Of a DNA stretch of 64,000 nucleotides, positions 44,066-55,499 are shown piece after piece. Made by a program: the position numbers and the translations under genes. Below the pieces are notes generated by a model, which worked only from the letters and a program-made list of their open reading frames with translations, was not told the DNA's origin and did not search any database. Source of the DNA: Bactericera cockerelli (Eukaryota; Arthropoda; Insecta; Hemiptera; Triozidae); the NCBI GenBank assembly GCA_024516035.1, contig CM044955.1, positions 18,904,547 to 18,968,546 of the forward strand, given 5' to 3'. The stretch's first letter is position 1. The number at the start of each line of letters is the position of its first letter.

Positions 44066-44982
44066 ACAGGGTGTCCCACCAAAGTTGGACACCTCAAATT
44101 ACTCGGACCCTGAAAGAGTTTTTGTAAAATAAACTCGGTTTAAAAATAAAAAAAACCAAGTAAAATTATTTTACACCCTGTATGAAAATTTTTGCTGACA
44201 ATTGAAAATGCGTGTTTTCATTACACAAACACTTTCTATTCTTGTTATCGAAAAAATTAAACGAAATCGTTATTCGAGATTTAGAAAAAAAAAAAAAAAA
44301 AAAAAAAAACACTGCCAATCATGGACACAATACTTCCTCGTGATTGTTTCACATTGTATACACGACCACGTGCCAATTTTGAGATTTTCTACTAAATCAC
44401 TTGTATCTCCAAACCGCTTAACAGATTTTCTTCAAATTTGTTTTAAATGGGACCATCTACAGAACGTCTCCTATATGTGTGCAAAATTTCATCAAAATCC
44501 GTTCAGTAGTTTCTGAGATTTGCGCGTTACAAGGAATATTTTTAACAGACCGACGGATCGACAGACGGACACAAAACCAAAGTTGCTCAGGAGGTTATGA
44601 AACGTCCAGAAATCGGAGCAAAAAATATTTTTTTTTTTTTTTTTTACAAAAACGAACACAATAATACTTCTCCGATTTCTAATATTAGAAATTTCTTGGA
44701 AGTAAAATGGTCAAAAAACCTACCCTGTATGTAATATTTTAGTTCAAAAAAGTACTCAGAAACCATTTAGAAGTTGAATTATCAAATAAAATTCAGGTCG
44801 ATTCATTTAAAAATCGAAAGTTGACACCTCAATTTTTGACTTTCGAACCACCCTGTATATAAAAAAAAAAATCATGACTGAAACCGCATAATTGAAACAT
44901 GTACCCTTGAATTTTTTTTTTTCAAAAACTCTTTCATGGGCCGGGTAATTTGAGGTGTCCAACTTTGGTGGGACACTCTGTA
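44066..44982. mobile_element. Foldback element FB3, about 0.9 kb, with an F2 insertion
   Basis: ACAGGGTGTCCCACCAAAGT-TGGACACCTCAAATTACTCGG at the left pairs with CCGGGTAATTTGAGGTGTCC-AACTTTGGTGGGACACTCTGT at the right. Next in are CTGAAAGAGTTTTTG and CAAAAACTCTTTCATGG. The F2 element (44311-44690) sits inside after an A-run, so it is nested. Confidence 0.7.
44311..44690 (+). mobile_element. Dispersed element F2, longest copy
   Basis: CACTGCCAATCATGGACACA-ATACTTCCTCGTGATTG to TCTCCGATTTCTAATATTAG. Includes AAAATCCGTTCAGTAGTTTC and a CGACAGACGGACAC tract, a motif common in arthropod non-autonomous elements. Confidence 0.55.
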
Positions 44983-45119
44983 TATCTCGAGCTTTTTAGA
45001 ACCCGTCCCTAATTTACAAGTAAGTAATGTCAACTCGAGTGACATTTGTCCGTATTTCGGGTGAGAGTCGAAGGTTCAGGCGTAAAATGTTTCTACAGCC
45101 GAAACGGTAACAGATGGGT

Positions 45120-45560
45120 GAGATGGGAAAATCTGACTCTTGTCGACCCCCCTCCCCCTTAACCGATCACACTATTTCAAAAAGTCATCAAAGGCATAGC
45201 CGAAGTTATGGACTGCCGTCCAGATTTAAGGCTTTCTGGTGTGACGAATGGAGGTTAGGAGGTATAGTGATGGATAATTGAGGTTCCCGCCTAGAGTCGT
45301 CTTTAGCTTGCCCAGTATCGAGGTATTCTACCAAGCAGGATAGATTTTTCCTGGTTGAGTTGAGGTCTGCCTCTACTAGGTAGGAGCCTGCGCTGCGGTC
45401 GAGTGTTCCTTCCTAGCCGGCCTAAAAACAATAGGTAAAATTCTAAGACCCCAATGAACATGTATACATACTAATAACAATTTTGAAGAATCCGGTCGGG
45501 TGCTATCGCTTAACAGACAGACAAACGAAAGCCAAATCGTCCAGTACCCAAGTTAAAACA
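45120..45560. other. GC-richer unclassified stretch
   Basis: 45170-45420 (for example GCTTGCCCAGTATCGAGGTA, GGTAGGAGCCTGCGCTGCGG) is more GC-rich than its surroundings, has no long ORF and does not repeat elsewhere in this window. Could be a single copy of another repeat family. Confidence 0.3.
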
Positions 45561-45574
45561 GAACCTCGTCTCTA

Positions 45575-45705
45575 GTGAGGTCGCTTATTCCTCATGAGGT
45601 ATGAGTGGACCCCGGACATCCACGCAGAAAATTTCTGCGCTGCCGGGAATCGAACCCAGGTCACCCTGTTTGCTAGCCTACTCCACTCGGCCACAGTGAC
45701 TACTT
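45575..45705 (-). repeat. SINE S1, reverse
   Basis: GCCGGGAATCGAACCCAGGTCAC and CTCGGCCACAGTGACTAC, with CCTCATGAGGTATGAGTGGAC. Confidence 0.65.
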
Positions 45706-46219
45706 AATAAAGTAAGCACAGTGATTCCCATCCTATAATGCTGATGTGCTATAAAATTTCTGAAGATAAAAAAAGCCCTCAATATTAGTTGGGTTCAATA
45801 CAAAATTTCTTTCTTTTTATAAACATCTTCAAAATTTTGTCTGCGGCTAAGTCCAATATCTTTGATCTTCATGCTAAGTGTGCCGCGATGCTAAAAATGT
45901 TAAGAACCACTGCTTGGCCATTTTATCTTTCCGGCTGCTCTGGTAACTGTAAAATTGACATTAACAGTGACAGACAAATGAAGTTGGGAACCAGGTTATT
46001 TTCTCCACCTATGAAACGTTAAATACAAAAATGCAACAGCTGTATTTTTACAAGCTATAAGTGGTGGCTATTTGTTTTGTCTGGGAAATAGAGAACATCA
46101 GAATTTCATTTTTTTTTTTTTTTTTCTTTTATTGTAATAATTAAGTTTACATTGTTTAGAAGTGGGTTGACATGAAACATGGTTGCCTAGACCATCTTAA
46201 TCAGCGTGTAAATAAATAA

Positions 46220-46345
46220 ATGAATAATAATACAGGCAGGCAGGAGAAAAGCCGGAGGCAGCTGAAGAGCCAGATAGCCGGAGGCAACAGAAGAGACGGA
46301 TGGCCTGAGGCAGCAGAAAAGCCAGATGTCCAGAGGCAGTGGGAG
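46220..46345 (+). repeat. Short GC-richer tandem motif (GCCGGAGGCAGC)n-like
   Basis: GCCGGAGGCAGCTGAAGAGC-CAGATAGCCGGAGGCAACAG and further units of about 26-28 bp to 46340, each with a (G)CC-GAGGCAG core followed by AGAAGAG or AAAAG and a GATxxCC word. About four to five imperfect units. Confidence 0.6.
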
Positions 46346-46389
46346 TCACCTAAAGATCTGCACGGCAAGTCTCTGAAAGCAAAAAGATA

Positions 46390-47640
46390 GATAATTAATA
46401 TTATTAAACACTTTATTGGATATACATAGACATAATTAGGTATGTACAGTACAAATAATTATTATAAGAATCAAATAATGGAAACAATAATGGAAAGGAA
46501 AAAAATAATGTATATAATAGAGTGGGTCAATAAATCATTTTATTTTATTTAATTAACGCTATACCCCGGAAAAGTAGTGGCTTATCGAGATAAGACTTTT
46601 GAGCAAAAAAACTTTTTGGACCACGTCTTCCGGTCGCGCAAAGGCTTTCAAAATGACGAAAATCCAAAAAAAAAAGAAAATTTAAAAAAATGTAAAAAAA
46701 ATTATAATCGATTTTTTGGTTTGCTATAGCATATACTAGTTATAAAAAGACCAGACTAGTATAAAGAGTTTAAAAAAAAACACCAATGAAACCGCCTTTA
46801 CCGGTCACCTTTCGAACCCGCGACCTCTGGATTACCAGTAGATGTCTTGACTACTGAGATACGGGTAGGGTCTGGATGGAATTCGTCGTATACTCGTACC
46901 TATAACTTTTCTTCGTGAGTTCTGTGTCAATTTTTAAGCTGGTCTGAATGATATACATAAAGTAAGTAGGTACATAGATTTAGAGGATAACTATTCAAGG
47001 CCTTTGCACAACCGGAAGGGTTGGTCCGATTATATTTTTTTTTGGTCTCTGCGGATTCTTCGGACCTTCATGCAAGTAATAATTTCTATGGGGAGTCAGA
47101 TTAAAAAAAAATATTTAAAAAAAAAAAAATATATAAAAAAACCTATATTTTTCAATTCCTTGAAAAAGGGCAAATTATAGTGAATTTTCGTGAAATTCAC
47201 AAATTTCAAGGCCTTTGCGCGACTGGTAAAGGTGTTTTCATTGGTGTTTTTTTGAACTCTTTATACTAGTCTTTTTATAACTAGTATATTCTATAGCAAA
47301 CCAAAAAAATTGATTACCTATCAATTTTTTTACATTTTTTTTTTTTAATTTCTTATTATTATTTTTTTTTGGATTTTCGCCATTTTGAAAGAAAGCCTTT
47401 GCGCGACCGGAGGACGTGGTCCAAAATTTTTTTAGCTCACAAGTCTTACCTTGAACAGCCACAACTTTTCCGAGGTATAGCGTTAATTAAATAAAATAAA
47501 ATGATTTTTTGATCCACTCTAATATACAATAAAAAGGGAAAAGAACAGAAAAAAATATATAAACATCTGTCCTAACTAAAGGGAGGGGTTATTGCCTATG
47601 CCAATCTCTTCCACCTTACCCTTGGAGTTCCCTATCTAGA
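46390..47640 (-). repeat. LINE-like 3' tail, reverse, split by a 1-kb foldback element
   Basis: 46390-46519 and 47520-47640 are the two parts of a reverse copy of the 13665-13935 repeat (tail TTAAACACTTTATTGGATAT; body CCTAACTAAAGGGAGGGGTT-ATTGCC). The interruption is exactly the element 46520-47519. Confidence 0.55.
46520..47519. mobile_element. 1000-bp foldback transposon FB4 with TAATA target-site duplication
   Basis: Starts GAGTGGGTCAATAAATCATT and ends AATGATTTTTTGATCCACTC after reversal of the same sequence. The terminal inverted repeats run about 280 bp (TTTATTTAATTAACGCTATACC; the ACCACGTCTTCCGGTCGCG pair; CACCAATGAAA). TAATA flanks both ends (46515-46519 and 47520-47524). The centre includes a tRNA-SINE-like piece (46800-46872). 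No transposase. The superfamily is not assignable from the GAGTGG termini. Confidence 0.8.
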
Positions 47641-47654
47641 TATTTCAATAATAA

Positions 47655-48305
47655 TATAAAAAATCTGGTGTAAACATCACACGACTTTCCTTATCTCCCA
47701 AAAAGAAGTCGAATTCCGCCACTGGTGACTGAACGGTAACAGATAACTAAAAATCAATGCCAAATTCGTGATCAGCACTTCAAAATCATTTAATTTGATA
47801 TGTCACAACCCCCATCTAGGATGAATAATAAAAAAGTTAGTCCAATCGGGTCCCCCTACAATACTGGTAAATTGGGGCCGGTTTCCAAAAAGTTAAAGAT
47901 ATCAAAAAAATGATCAGAGTGAACCCCTTTTATTTTTTTAATTTGAGAAAATGTTGTTCTCTAACTTTTTTTGTATCTTTAACCAATTCAAAGAAGCGGT
48001 GCTTGCGGCCAATATTTGCGGCCCTGCGGCCGCAGAATGCGGCCGATTTCAACCAAAAGTTTCATGGTTCGTCTGGTGTATAAAATTAATTACCATACCA
48101 AATTTAAAGTCTCTAGCTCTTACCGTTCTTGAGATATCCTGTTCACACACACACAGACACACACACAGACAGACGCACGGACCAATGGCTGAAAACCACT
48201 TTTTTGGTATCCTGAGGCTATGATTCGTCCAGAAATGTGAAAAGCTGGGTAGGTCAAATTTTAGACGAATACAATACTTTCCTTATTATAGGATAAGGAA
48301 AGTAA
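47655..48305 (-). mobile_element. Element F3, reverse copy
   Basis: ATCTGGTGTAAACATCACAC-GACTTTCC to the terminal CCTTATTATAGGATAAGGAAAGT hairpin. Same architecture as 41015-41690. Contains a (CACACA)/(CAGA) tract at 48144-48176. Confidence 0.6.
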
Positions 48306-48480
48306 AAAGAAGCTAAATAAATAAAAATACATAGAAACAACATGTTAAAAAAAAAGATTAAAATTAATTTATATTTTCCAAGAAATGTTTCTATGAGAAA
48401 CTTGATTCTCCATAGTTCATCAGGCAATTGATTCCATGATCTTATAGCATTAACAGTAAAACTATTCCCCATATGGTTAG
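48306..48480 (-). pseudogene. LINE ORF2 C-terminal fragment
   Basis: The minus-strand peptide MGNSFTVNAIRSWNQLPDEL then WRIKFLIETFLGKYK has the SFxVxAxRxWNxLPxxL pattern of LINE reverse transcriptase C-termini. Only about 40 relevant residues remain. Confidence 0.5.
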
Positions 48481-48482
48481 TA

Positions 48483-48938
48483 CAGTAGAACCTTGATTAT
48501 CCCGTCCTCAACCATGCGGATACTTGATTATCCAGATTAAAAAAAAAACACGCTGTTATTGAATAGGTGCATAGCAACGCTGCTACTGATAATCAGAGCT
48601 CCAAGCATACATGCATGAAGACTTCTTCTTATGATTCCTTGGATCAGGCAGTTTTCAAGTGGTTTTTGCAAGCAAGATCTACCGGACAACCTATCAATGA
48701 CCTGTTGATGTGTGAAAAGACATTGAAGACTAATAAGAAACTAGGAGGGGACAAAATTTCTTGTTATAATAAAATATATCAAAATACATCTGCTTTTACA
48801 CAAAATCAAAATTCTTCTTTATTATTTGGTTTTTTAGGGTCCTCTCAACTATCCAGACTTTTATATAGGACCTCGACTATCCAGCATACGGGCATACCCC
48901 TAGTAGACATTAATCCTCAGATAATGAAGGTTCTACTG
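48483..48938 (+). mobile_element. Tigger/pogo-type deletion derivative, 456 bp, TA target-site duplication
   Basis: TIRs CAGTAGAACCTTGATTATCC (left) and the complement of GATAATGAAGGTTCTACTG (right), flanked by TA at 48481-48482 and 48939-48940. The interior at about 48590-48745 encodes a relic with AVFKWFLQARSTGQPINDLL then MCEKTLKTNKKLGG. This matches the CENP-B/Jerky-type helix-turn-helix segment of Tigger transposases. The DDE catalytic domain is absent. Confidence 0.8.
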
Positions 48939-49310
48939 TATTGTGAGGTGGAATAGAGAGATAAGTGAAGCGAGTATTATGACTGTGGAATGAAGAGTGT
49001 ATGAAATGATGAGTGAAGATATGGAGGTGAAGCCTCATTCAAAATTCTCCACAGTAAGCCCAATCTCAGATGTTTTAATCTCTTATCAATTCGTAACCAT
49101 TGAAGATTTTTTCATTTAGCTAAAACATGATCAAATGAGTGAAACACAACACAAGCATTCTGAAATTTTTGAAGTAAATTCCCTTTGATGTTTGACATAG
49201 CAGCTCCAGTATTCAATCAAAGGAAATATAAGAGAAGTACATAGGAGCTGTTTTGTCTTGCAGGGCTAACACCAGAGAAAAGATGAGGGTCAGATGACAC
49301 AAATTTCATA

Positions 49311-49558
49311 TCTCTATATATAAATGTCAAAGACACTCACTGACCACTGACCACTGACCACTGACTGATCATCGCTCTACAGCCCAAACCGTAAGTCCTA
49401 GGAAGCTGAAATTTGGTAGGTAGCTTTGTCTTATAGTCTAGATGTGCAATAAGACGGGATTTTTCGAAACTCCCACTACAACACCTGCCATTGGCGAAAA
49501 AGGATTTTTTGCTTTCACGGCCATGCCTCGGCCCGCAAAGCGGGCGACAGCCCGCTAG
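49311..49558 (+). mobile_element. Mini-Helitron (non-autonomous), copy 2, 248 bp
   Basis: 5' end TCTCTATATATAAATGTCAA after an A. 3' end ...GCCCGCAAAGCGGGCGACAG-CCCGCTAG followed by T, which fits TC...CTRR with A|T insertion. The stem GCGGGC-GACA-GCCCGC lies just before CTAG. Closely similar to 12870-13122, so the family was mobile in this genome. Confidence 0.75.
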
Positions 49559-50264
49559 TAGTGATACAAGCACAAATAGCACAATGATATAGTAGTGGCA
49601 AAGAAAAGAACTGAAATTTTTTGGGATAAACAAGCTTTTAACTAGACAGGCTTGCTGTCTCACAATAGTGATGATCATAAAACCATTCATGCTTATTACA
49701 TTACTTACTTTACTTTTCATGTCCGGAACAACATTTCTTTCATATCTTAGATTGGCCAGGGTTAGATCTTGTTGGGTACAGGGTTCATCCAATTGATTAC
49801 AGACAAGGAGATGTTCATTTGTCTGCACCTGTCCACAGTGGCAGTCAATATTCTTTTCATATCCCCATATCTATAGATTACAATAGATTCAATCAAAGGC
49901 TAGTGACACTCTAGTTTCCATAGTTCAACCTTGTGGACTTCAGTAATGTGAGTACACTAGTACAGCTGTCGATGCTTGTTGTCGTTCAAATAAAACTTTT
50001 CTTATTACATTAATATTATTTTTTTAAATAAATTTCCAATCCTTTGATTGTTAGTTCACTCTATTTTAATAATACACTCCGCTTAACTGCAAAAAAGATA
50101 ACTAGAAAAGTAAAAAATAATAATTGAGTTAAGGTTATTCCATTATTCCACGGTGAAAAATTCCCTATTTCATAGATAAAATTTCTCTATTCTCTTCTGA
50201 AGGGAAACTTTTGAGCTCTGGGTGGGGAAATGGAAAGAGTTTCATGGATTTTAACCATTTCAAA

Positions 50265-50400
50265 CGTTCGTACAACACAATTTCGCAGGACATAATGTTC
50301 TTACAACACAAATTCACTCAGCATAACGGTCGCACAACATAATCGATTTCGATTATTATGCTGTATGAACTTTGTTGAACGAACGCACACCCGGCAACAG
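50265..50400 (+). repeat. Degenerate short tandem motif, CAACACAA/CAGCATAA class
   Basis: CGTACAACACAATTTCGCAG, CTTACAACACAAATTCACTC-AGCATAACGGTCGCACAACATAATCG, then inverted words GATTATTATGCTGTATGAAC. Same class as 42150-42310. The end part can form a hairpin. Confidence 0.55.
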
Positions 50401-51318
50401 TATGGTGTGACAACAGTGTAAATTATCTGCTTCTTCAGTTTAAGCGCCAATATTTTAAATTTCTGAAATTCTTATCAAATTTAAAATTTTGGGATATGTG
50501 TTGCTTCTTATCATTTTTTTGTGGCCTTTATTGTAGTTAACACTGCTCACAGACTTCAATATGTACCTCTTTAGTTCGGGAACCAAATCTTTATCTTTAA
50601 TGCTATTTGGACTTGGTAAAATAGAATCTGAAAAACTTTAGTTTTCTAGCTAACAAATTTCATCCCTTAAATACAGTCCAGTCATCTGGAGATCATAGTA
50701 AATGAGATTTATTCCCTCCTCTCCTACTAATCTCAAGGTTTGTTATTTTATTTAATTTTTTTAGTAGACTGCTGATTTGTATTTAGTAATGAGGGTTTTA
50801 CCCACCATACCATCCACACAATGGACAAATAATTGTTTGTAGCAACTCACAATAATCTCAGGCAGCTTGAGTAAGACGGAAACACCAGCAGAACATGAAA
50901 TGAGATGTTTATCAAACTGTCATATAGGTATCCAAAGACTGCCATAGACACCAGCCAAACAATAGCTTGTAGATGCAGGAGGTCCTGTCAGCTGTTATTT
51001 GGGCCGTTTTATCCCAGGATCAGAAAATAAATCAGTCACCAATCTGAGTCCTAGCTTGACAATAATAAAATTGATATGAAGAAATAACACTCTAAACATT
51101 ACTAATTGGTGCCTCTAAAAATAAGGTAGGTGTACGTACCTAGGTATTAAATAATAATAGTAACATATTTTTATGTACAGACTAGAAAACAGGGCAAAGT
51201 AGAAACAATAGTGAAATCAATCTTATGTTTGTACAAAAAAAAAAAAAAAAAAAAACTTCTCTCAAAACTTTGTAGGTATTATTATCTTTCACTGAAAAAT
51301 ATTTCTTATTATTTACAG
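50401..51318. other. Upstream flank of Vps33B, nothing recognised
   Basis: AT-rich. No core promoter motif I would defend. An A-tract at 51235-51255 precedes the acceptor-like TTATTTACAG at 51309-51318, so a 5' UTR exon further upstream is possible. Confidence 0.3.
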
Positions 51319-51331
51319 AGGTTTTTCCAAC

Positions 51332-54202
51332 ATGCCAGCTCTTAAGGATAAATTGAATGCCCTACCTGAAATATCGAAGTTGCAGCTAATCAACACACTG
51401 GGTAACATATCTGGCAAGAAAGATTTAGTCTTACATGAAAATGTTTTGAGAACTTTAAACAACATTGTCAATATCCATGACCTAAGGTAAGTTAGAAGGT
51501 ATTCTCACAGATACATTTTGATCAAATATGGTTTAATTTACTAGCCTGCTTACCTATTTTTTCATTTTGGTATCTCAATGTCTATTGGTTTTACACCATA
51601 AAAGACAAAAAAATGATATTTTCATATTGAAACTTGGTATTTTTTGTCCTTTTTGTTTTCTCTGATGTGAATTTTTCTTCTTCTTAATATTGCTCTATTT
51701 TTTGGAATTTCTGATTTTTCACATATTTGAATAATATCCTTTCATCACATTGGATTTTCCCATAAAATCCAGAAGTCAAGACTCCACTCTTAATGTTTTG
51801 GTTGGCCATGTTTTTCAAACTTAAATTGAAGTTGTTGACATTTAAAATAAGAGAAAAGAAACTTTTAATTTTTGTTGAAAAAAGAACCCTTGTCCAAGGG
51901 CTGTCACTGACTTGTATGGATGAGGAAAATGTAAACACTCTAATGTGGAAAATCTGGTTCCGTGAAAAATAAATAAAATGGTTATCTTTTATGATCTTGC
52001 CAATACATTTTCTAATACAAGTCTGGCTGGGGGACTCTAAACAGGGAGTAGAACAGCAATGACTTGGTTCTGGGGGCCCTTGTCAATTATTAGCCTCCTT
52101 GTAAAGACAGTGGTAGAAGTGCTGAGTCATTCCTCCACTGTCTGGCTACCATCATTCACGATGATGCCACCCTTTGATGATGAATACATTTTCTTTAAAA
52201 TAGTTATATTTTCATAAGATTCTTATTACATATTATATTTTTGATATGTAGTCACTGTCGCAGAGTGAGTTAGCGCGCTGGGCATTGCACGCATGGTGAC
52301 CTGGGATCGATTCCGAGCGGGGCAGGAATTTTTCTGCTCTGTACTTGTATGAGTAATGACTAGTAGACTAGTAGAGGCATTACCAGAGTAAAAAGAAATT
52401 AATTTAATAGAATTTGAAAAGTACAGGAGGCTCTTAGTATGCTGTGCTACCCACAAAAATTATGAAAAGACTTTGTGCTTCACCACAAATAAAATCATAC
52501 ATTATATTTTTAATATATTTTCAATCCACTGAAGTGTGTCAAAATTTATCTGATTAAATACATGATTCTTTTTAAAATTAACCTGTTATTTCAATTGAAA
52601 AAATCTTATCTAAGTTTGAAATAAGATTATTTAATGTGATTTTGAAATTTATTACAAATAATGTATCTTTTCAGATCTTGTGATGTTGAGAAAATATACA
52701 AAATTGATTTGGACAGTATAAGCATTGCAGTGAAAAGTTTCATTGGTGTTATTGTAACCTATGATCATTTATCTTTCATCAAGACTCTTTGTCATCAAAT
52801 TTCAACTGAGATAAGAAAACGAGATGCTATGAAGTACCATTTTGTTATCATTCCACAAGTCACTAGTGCCATAGAACTTCTTCTTGAAGAAGAAGGTTTG
52901 TATGGGCTTGTAGAACTACATTCTTTTCCCTGGCAACCTATTGTGATTGATACCAACGTAGTGTCTTTAGAGTTACCTAATGTCTTCTCAAGTTTGTTTC
53001 TAAAGCAAAATCTTCTGCTAGTTCCAGCTCTAACTAAAAGCGTCGAACATGTGTTTGCCTTATTTGGTCAGCCCAAAAATAGTTTTGTTCATGGAGAAAT
53101 TTCTACTGATATATACGAAAGTCTGAACCCGTCTTGTTTCAAACAAACTACATCAAGTGACATAGATTACTTCATCATGTTTGACCGAAGTGTAGACTAT
53201 GCTAGTGTTCTTCTCAACCCTTTAACCTATGTGGGACTTCTAGATCAAATTTATGGTATAAACAATGAAATTATAAAGATCAACGATAGTGTGAGTATCA
53301 ATAAACGTAAAGATCCTGTGCTCAAAGAGTTGAAATACAAAACCATCATTGATGTTAGCAATTATCTCAAGGAGAAAAGTCGGTTCATCCAGAATGAACA
53401 AAACAAGTACAAGAACAACATGTCCGTCCCAGAGCTGAAACAATACATCAACCAAGATCTGAAATCTATTCTTGAACTGAAAAACCAAGTTGCGTCTCAT
53501 ATAGCTGCTTGTGAGAGTGTGATAAACAATATAGGAGAGTTCTATGCAGAGATAAGCGAACTAGAGAACAACATTATCAATGATATAGACAGAAGTGAAT
53601 GCTTTGATAACATTAGCAATCTGCTACTAGGACAAAAGCTGTCGAAAGAACTTGTGCTGTCACTGATGTGTCTCCTGTGCTATCACAGCCAAGGTGTGCC
53701 AGCTGACCAGTACAACGAATTCAAGAGCAACTATTTCAATATTCATGGTTATGAACATTGGACCACTTTCTACAATTTAGAAAAACTCAACCTCTTAGCA
53801 AAGAGGAATGCGATGAAGCTTACGGATACTATTAACGTACAAACACAAATGTTGAATAATGAATTGAAAACAATCATCAACAAGCTGAAGTCCCCAGGAG
53901 ATGCCCCCTCCACTCCCAGCACCCTGACCAGGTACTATGTCTCCCGCATCATAGAGCTCATCGCCACTCACAAGTACTCTGTGGACAGCCTCTGTAAGCT
54001 GTTCCCCACGCACTGTCAGTACAACATCAATGATAACGCATCCAGTGATAAACCTACATTTGTTCTATTTGTTGTGGGTGGTATTACTCATAATGAAATC
54101 GCGTGCTTGTCTGATCTAGAGAAAACTTTGGGTGTCACCATTGTGGTGTATACAACTAATCTTATCAATGCAGAAACTATGATACAGCAATGCATGCCAT
54201 GA
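51332..54202 (+). CDS. Vps33B: VPS33B, Sec1/Munc18-family vacuolar sorting protein (560 residues, 2 exons)
   Basis: Exons 51332-51486 and 52675-54202; donor AAG|GTAAGT, acceptor TTTTCAG, join inside an Arg codon. VPS33B is an SM protein that works with VIPAS39/VPS16B in late-endosomal and recycling traffic and SNARE regulation (family knowledge). Features: GKKDLVLHENVLRTLNNIVN near residue 30 as in VPS33B; LLLEEEGLYG and LELPNVFSSLFL; FDRSVDYASVLLNPLTY then GLLDQIYGI, the SM-family core; a helical middle with HIAACESVI; NIHGYEHWTTFYNLEKLNLL; and the C-terminal VVGGITHNEIACLSDLEKT of SM proteins. Human VPS33B is 617 residues, so this copy is somewhat short, mostly in the loop before the last part. 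LEEEG, ELP and ACES favour VPS33B over VPS33A. The start ATG aligns with the human N-terminus after a few missing residues. An acceptor-like site lies 13 bases upstream. Confidence 0.93.
52248..52490 (+). repeat. SINE S1 copy in the Vps33B intron
   Basis: GCAGAGTGAGTTAGCGCGCTGGG, GACCTGGGATCGATTCCGAGC and GCTGTGCTACCCACAAAAATTAT. The middle of the body is deleted compared with 35550-35825. Confidence 0.6.
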
Positions 54203-54431
54203 TTTTCTGTTATCGGAATATACTATGTTCAACGTTGCTACTGTGATATCTTTAAAAAAAATACATATAAACTCTGTTTCGTGTTAATATAGGCCGGTTG
54301 GCTGGCGCTACTTGACGAGCGCTCGCCTCCCGGAGAGCTTGATATGAAGACACTCCCGATCGCCGAATCTCTAGAACGATACTACCAAAATTGAATCTAA
54401 ATCTGAAAATTTACATGGAATTGTACCGCTT

Positions 54432-54610
54432 TTACTTTAAATAGGACGGCAGCATCGAGCGAAAACCTTCAAGATGAGAGAGTGCTAGGATTGAGCTAGC
54501 TCTGAAAATGTTCTTCATAGTAGCACCAGAAAGATTATATATGTAAGTCAGTTTATTTCTATAAATGTTATCTAATTGTTGATTAATCACCACACTGTTC
54601 AGTAGAACCC
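54432..54610 (-). CDS. Candidate terminal exon of the Ig-superfamily gene
   Basis: The minus-strand frame after an acceptor-like TTGTTGTTAG starts with two bases that complete the phase-1 codon left by exon 57017-56842. It reads VLLNSVVINQQLDNIYRNKL... and stops at 54432. The phase match has a one-in-three chance by accident, the acceptor is weak, and the peptide has no clear GPI signal or membrane segment. Tentative. Confidence 0.2.
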
Positions 54611-55499
54611 CTAACAACAATTTATTTATGATATTTTTATATTTCGAGTGAAAATAATGTACACAAAAACATATTTAAAATAATAATTAATTTGACTCGA
54701 TAAGATTATTATACTTTCTTTGAAAAGAGACGTTTTGAGCTCTTCAAATTCTTAATATGCTTAGCAAAAAAATTACTTCATGATGAAAACTTGTTATAGA
54801 TATTTAATCGACCCCTTCAATTTTAGAGCACACTAACTCAGAAAATTATCAGAATATAAAAAAGACAGTCCCTACTTCTAGGACCACATCTTCATAGATT
54901 TTTTGATGTCTTGTTAGAAATAACTGATTCATAATAAGTATAATTGAATTAACAATTAGATTTTTGATCTGTTCTCCTCAGATTGAAATGAAGCAGTACT
55001 ATTTAACAAACTACCTGAAAAAAACAACAGTGTTTGAAGAGATGATTTTTAATTTATCATATTAGTGTTAATCACAACTACTCAATCTCACCTTCCTAAA
55101 TATTTGTCGTACTTGGGACTCAAACTACGAGTCCACCGCAATATCGATTGAGCTGATGAGGTCGGAATGAATTTTATTTGTTACAGTATGAATACTAATA
55201 ATTTTTTTGCCTATAGAATTATGTTTAAAAGATAAGACTGGAATCTGATATAATTATGTACATTTTATTACATATTATCATAATGTTTTATATTGCTTTT
55301 ATGTGTTTTTAATCTACTAAACACATAGATCTATAATTCTATACTATCCCTTCTTAGCTACATAATACTTATATGTACAAACTTTGAATGTTATAAATAA
55401 AGCACAAATGTATACATTTGAAAATCAGCCAATTTCATAAAATGTTTTTCCCTCTTTGCGTGATATGACTTTCTAATCCTAGCCGACAGTATATTTGAC

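Noticed and set aside
49337..49828. 163-codon minus-strand ORF
   Set aside because: Mostly the mini-Helitron read through into flanking DNA; the shared part (GCxPLCGPRHGxESKKSFF) recurs at 12903-13100 only because the element does.
53240..53500. Minus-strand ORFs within Vps33B exon 2 (also 53795-54013)
   Set aside because: Antisense shadows of a well-supported coding exon.
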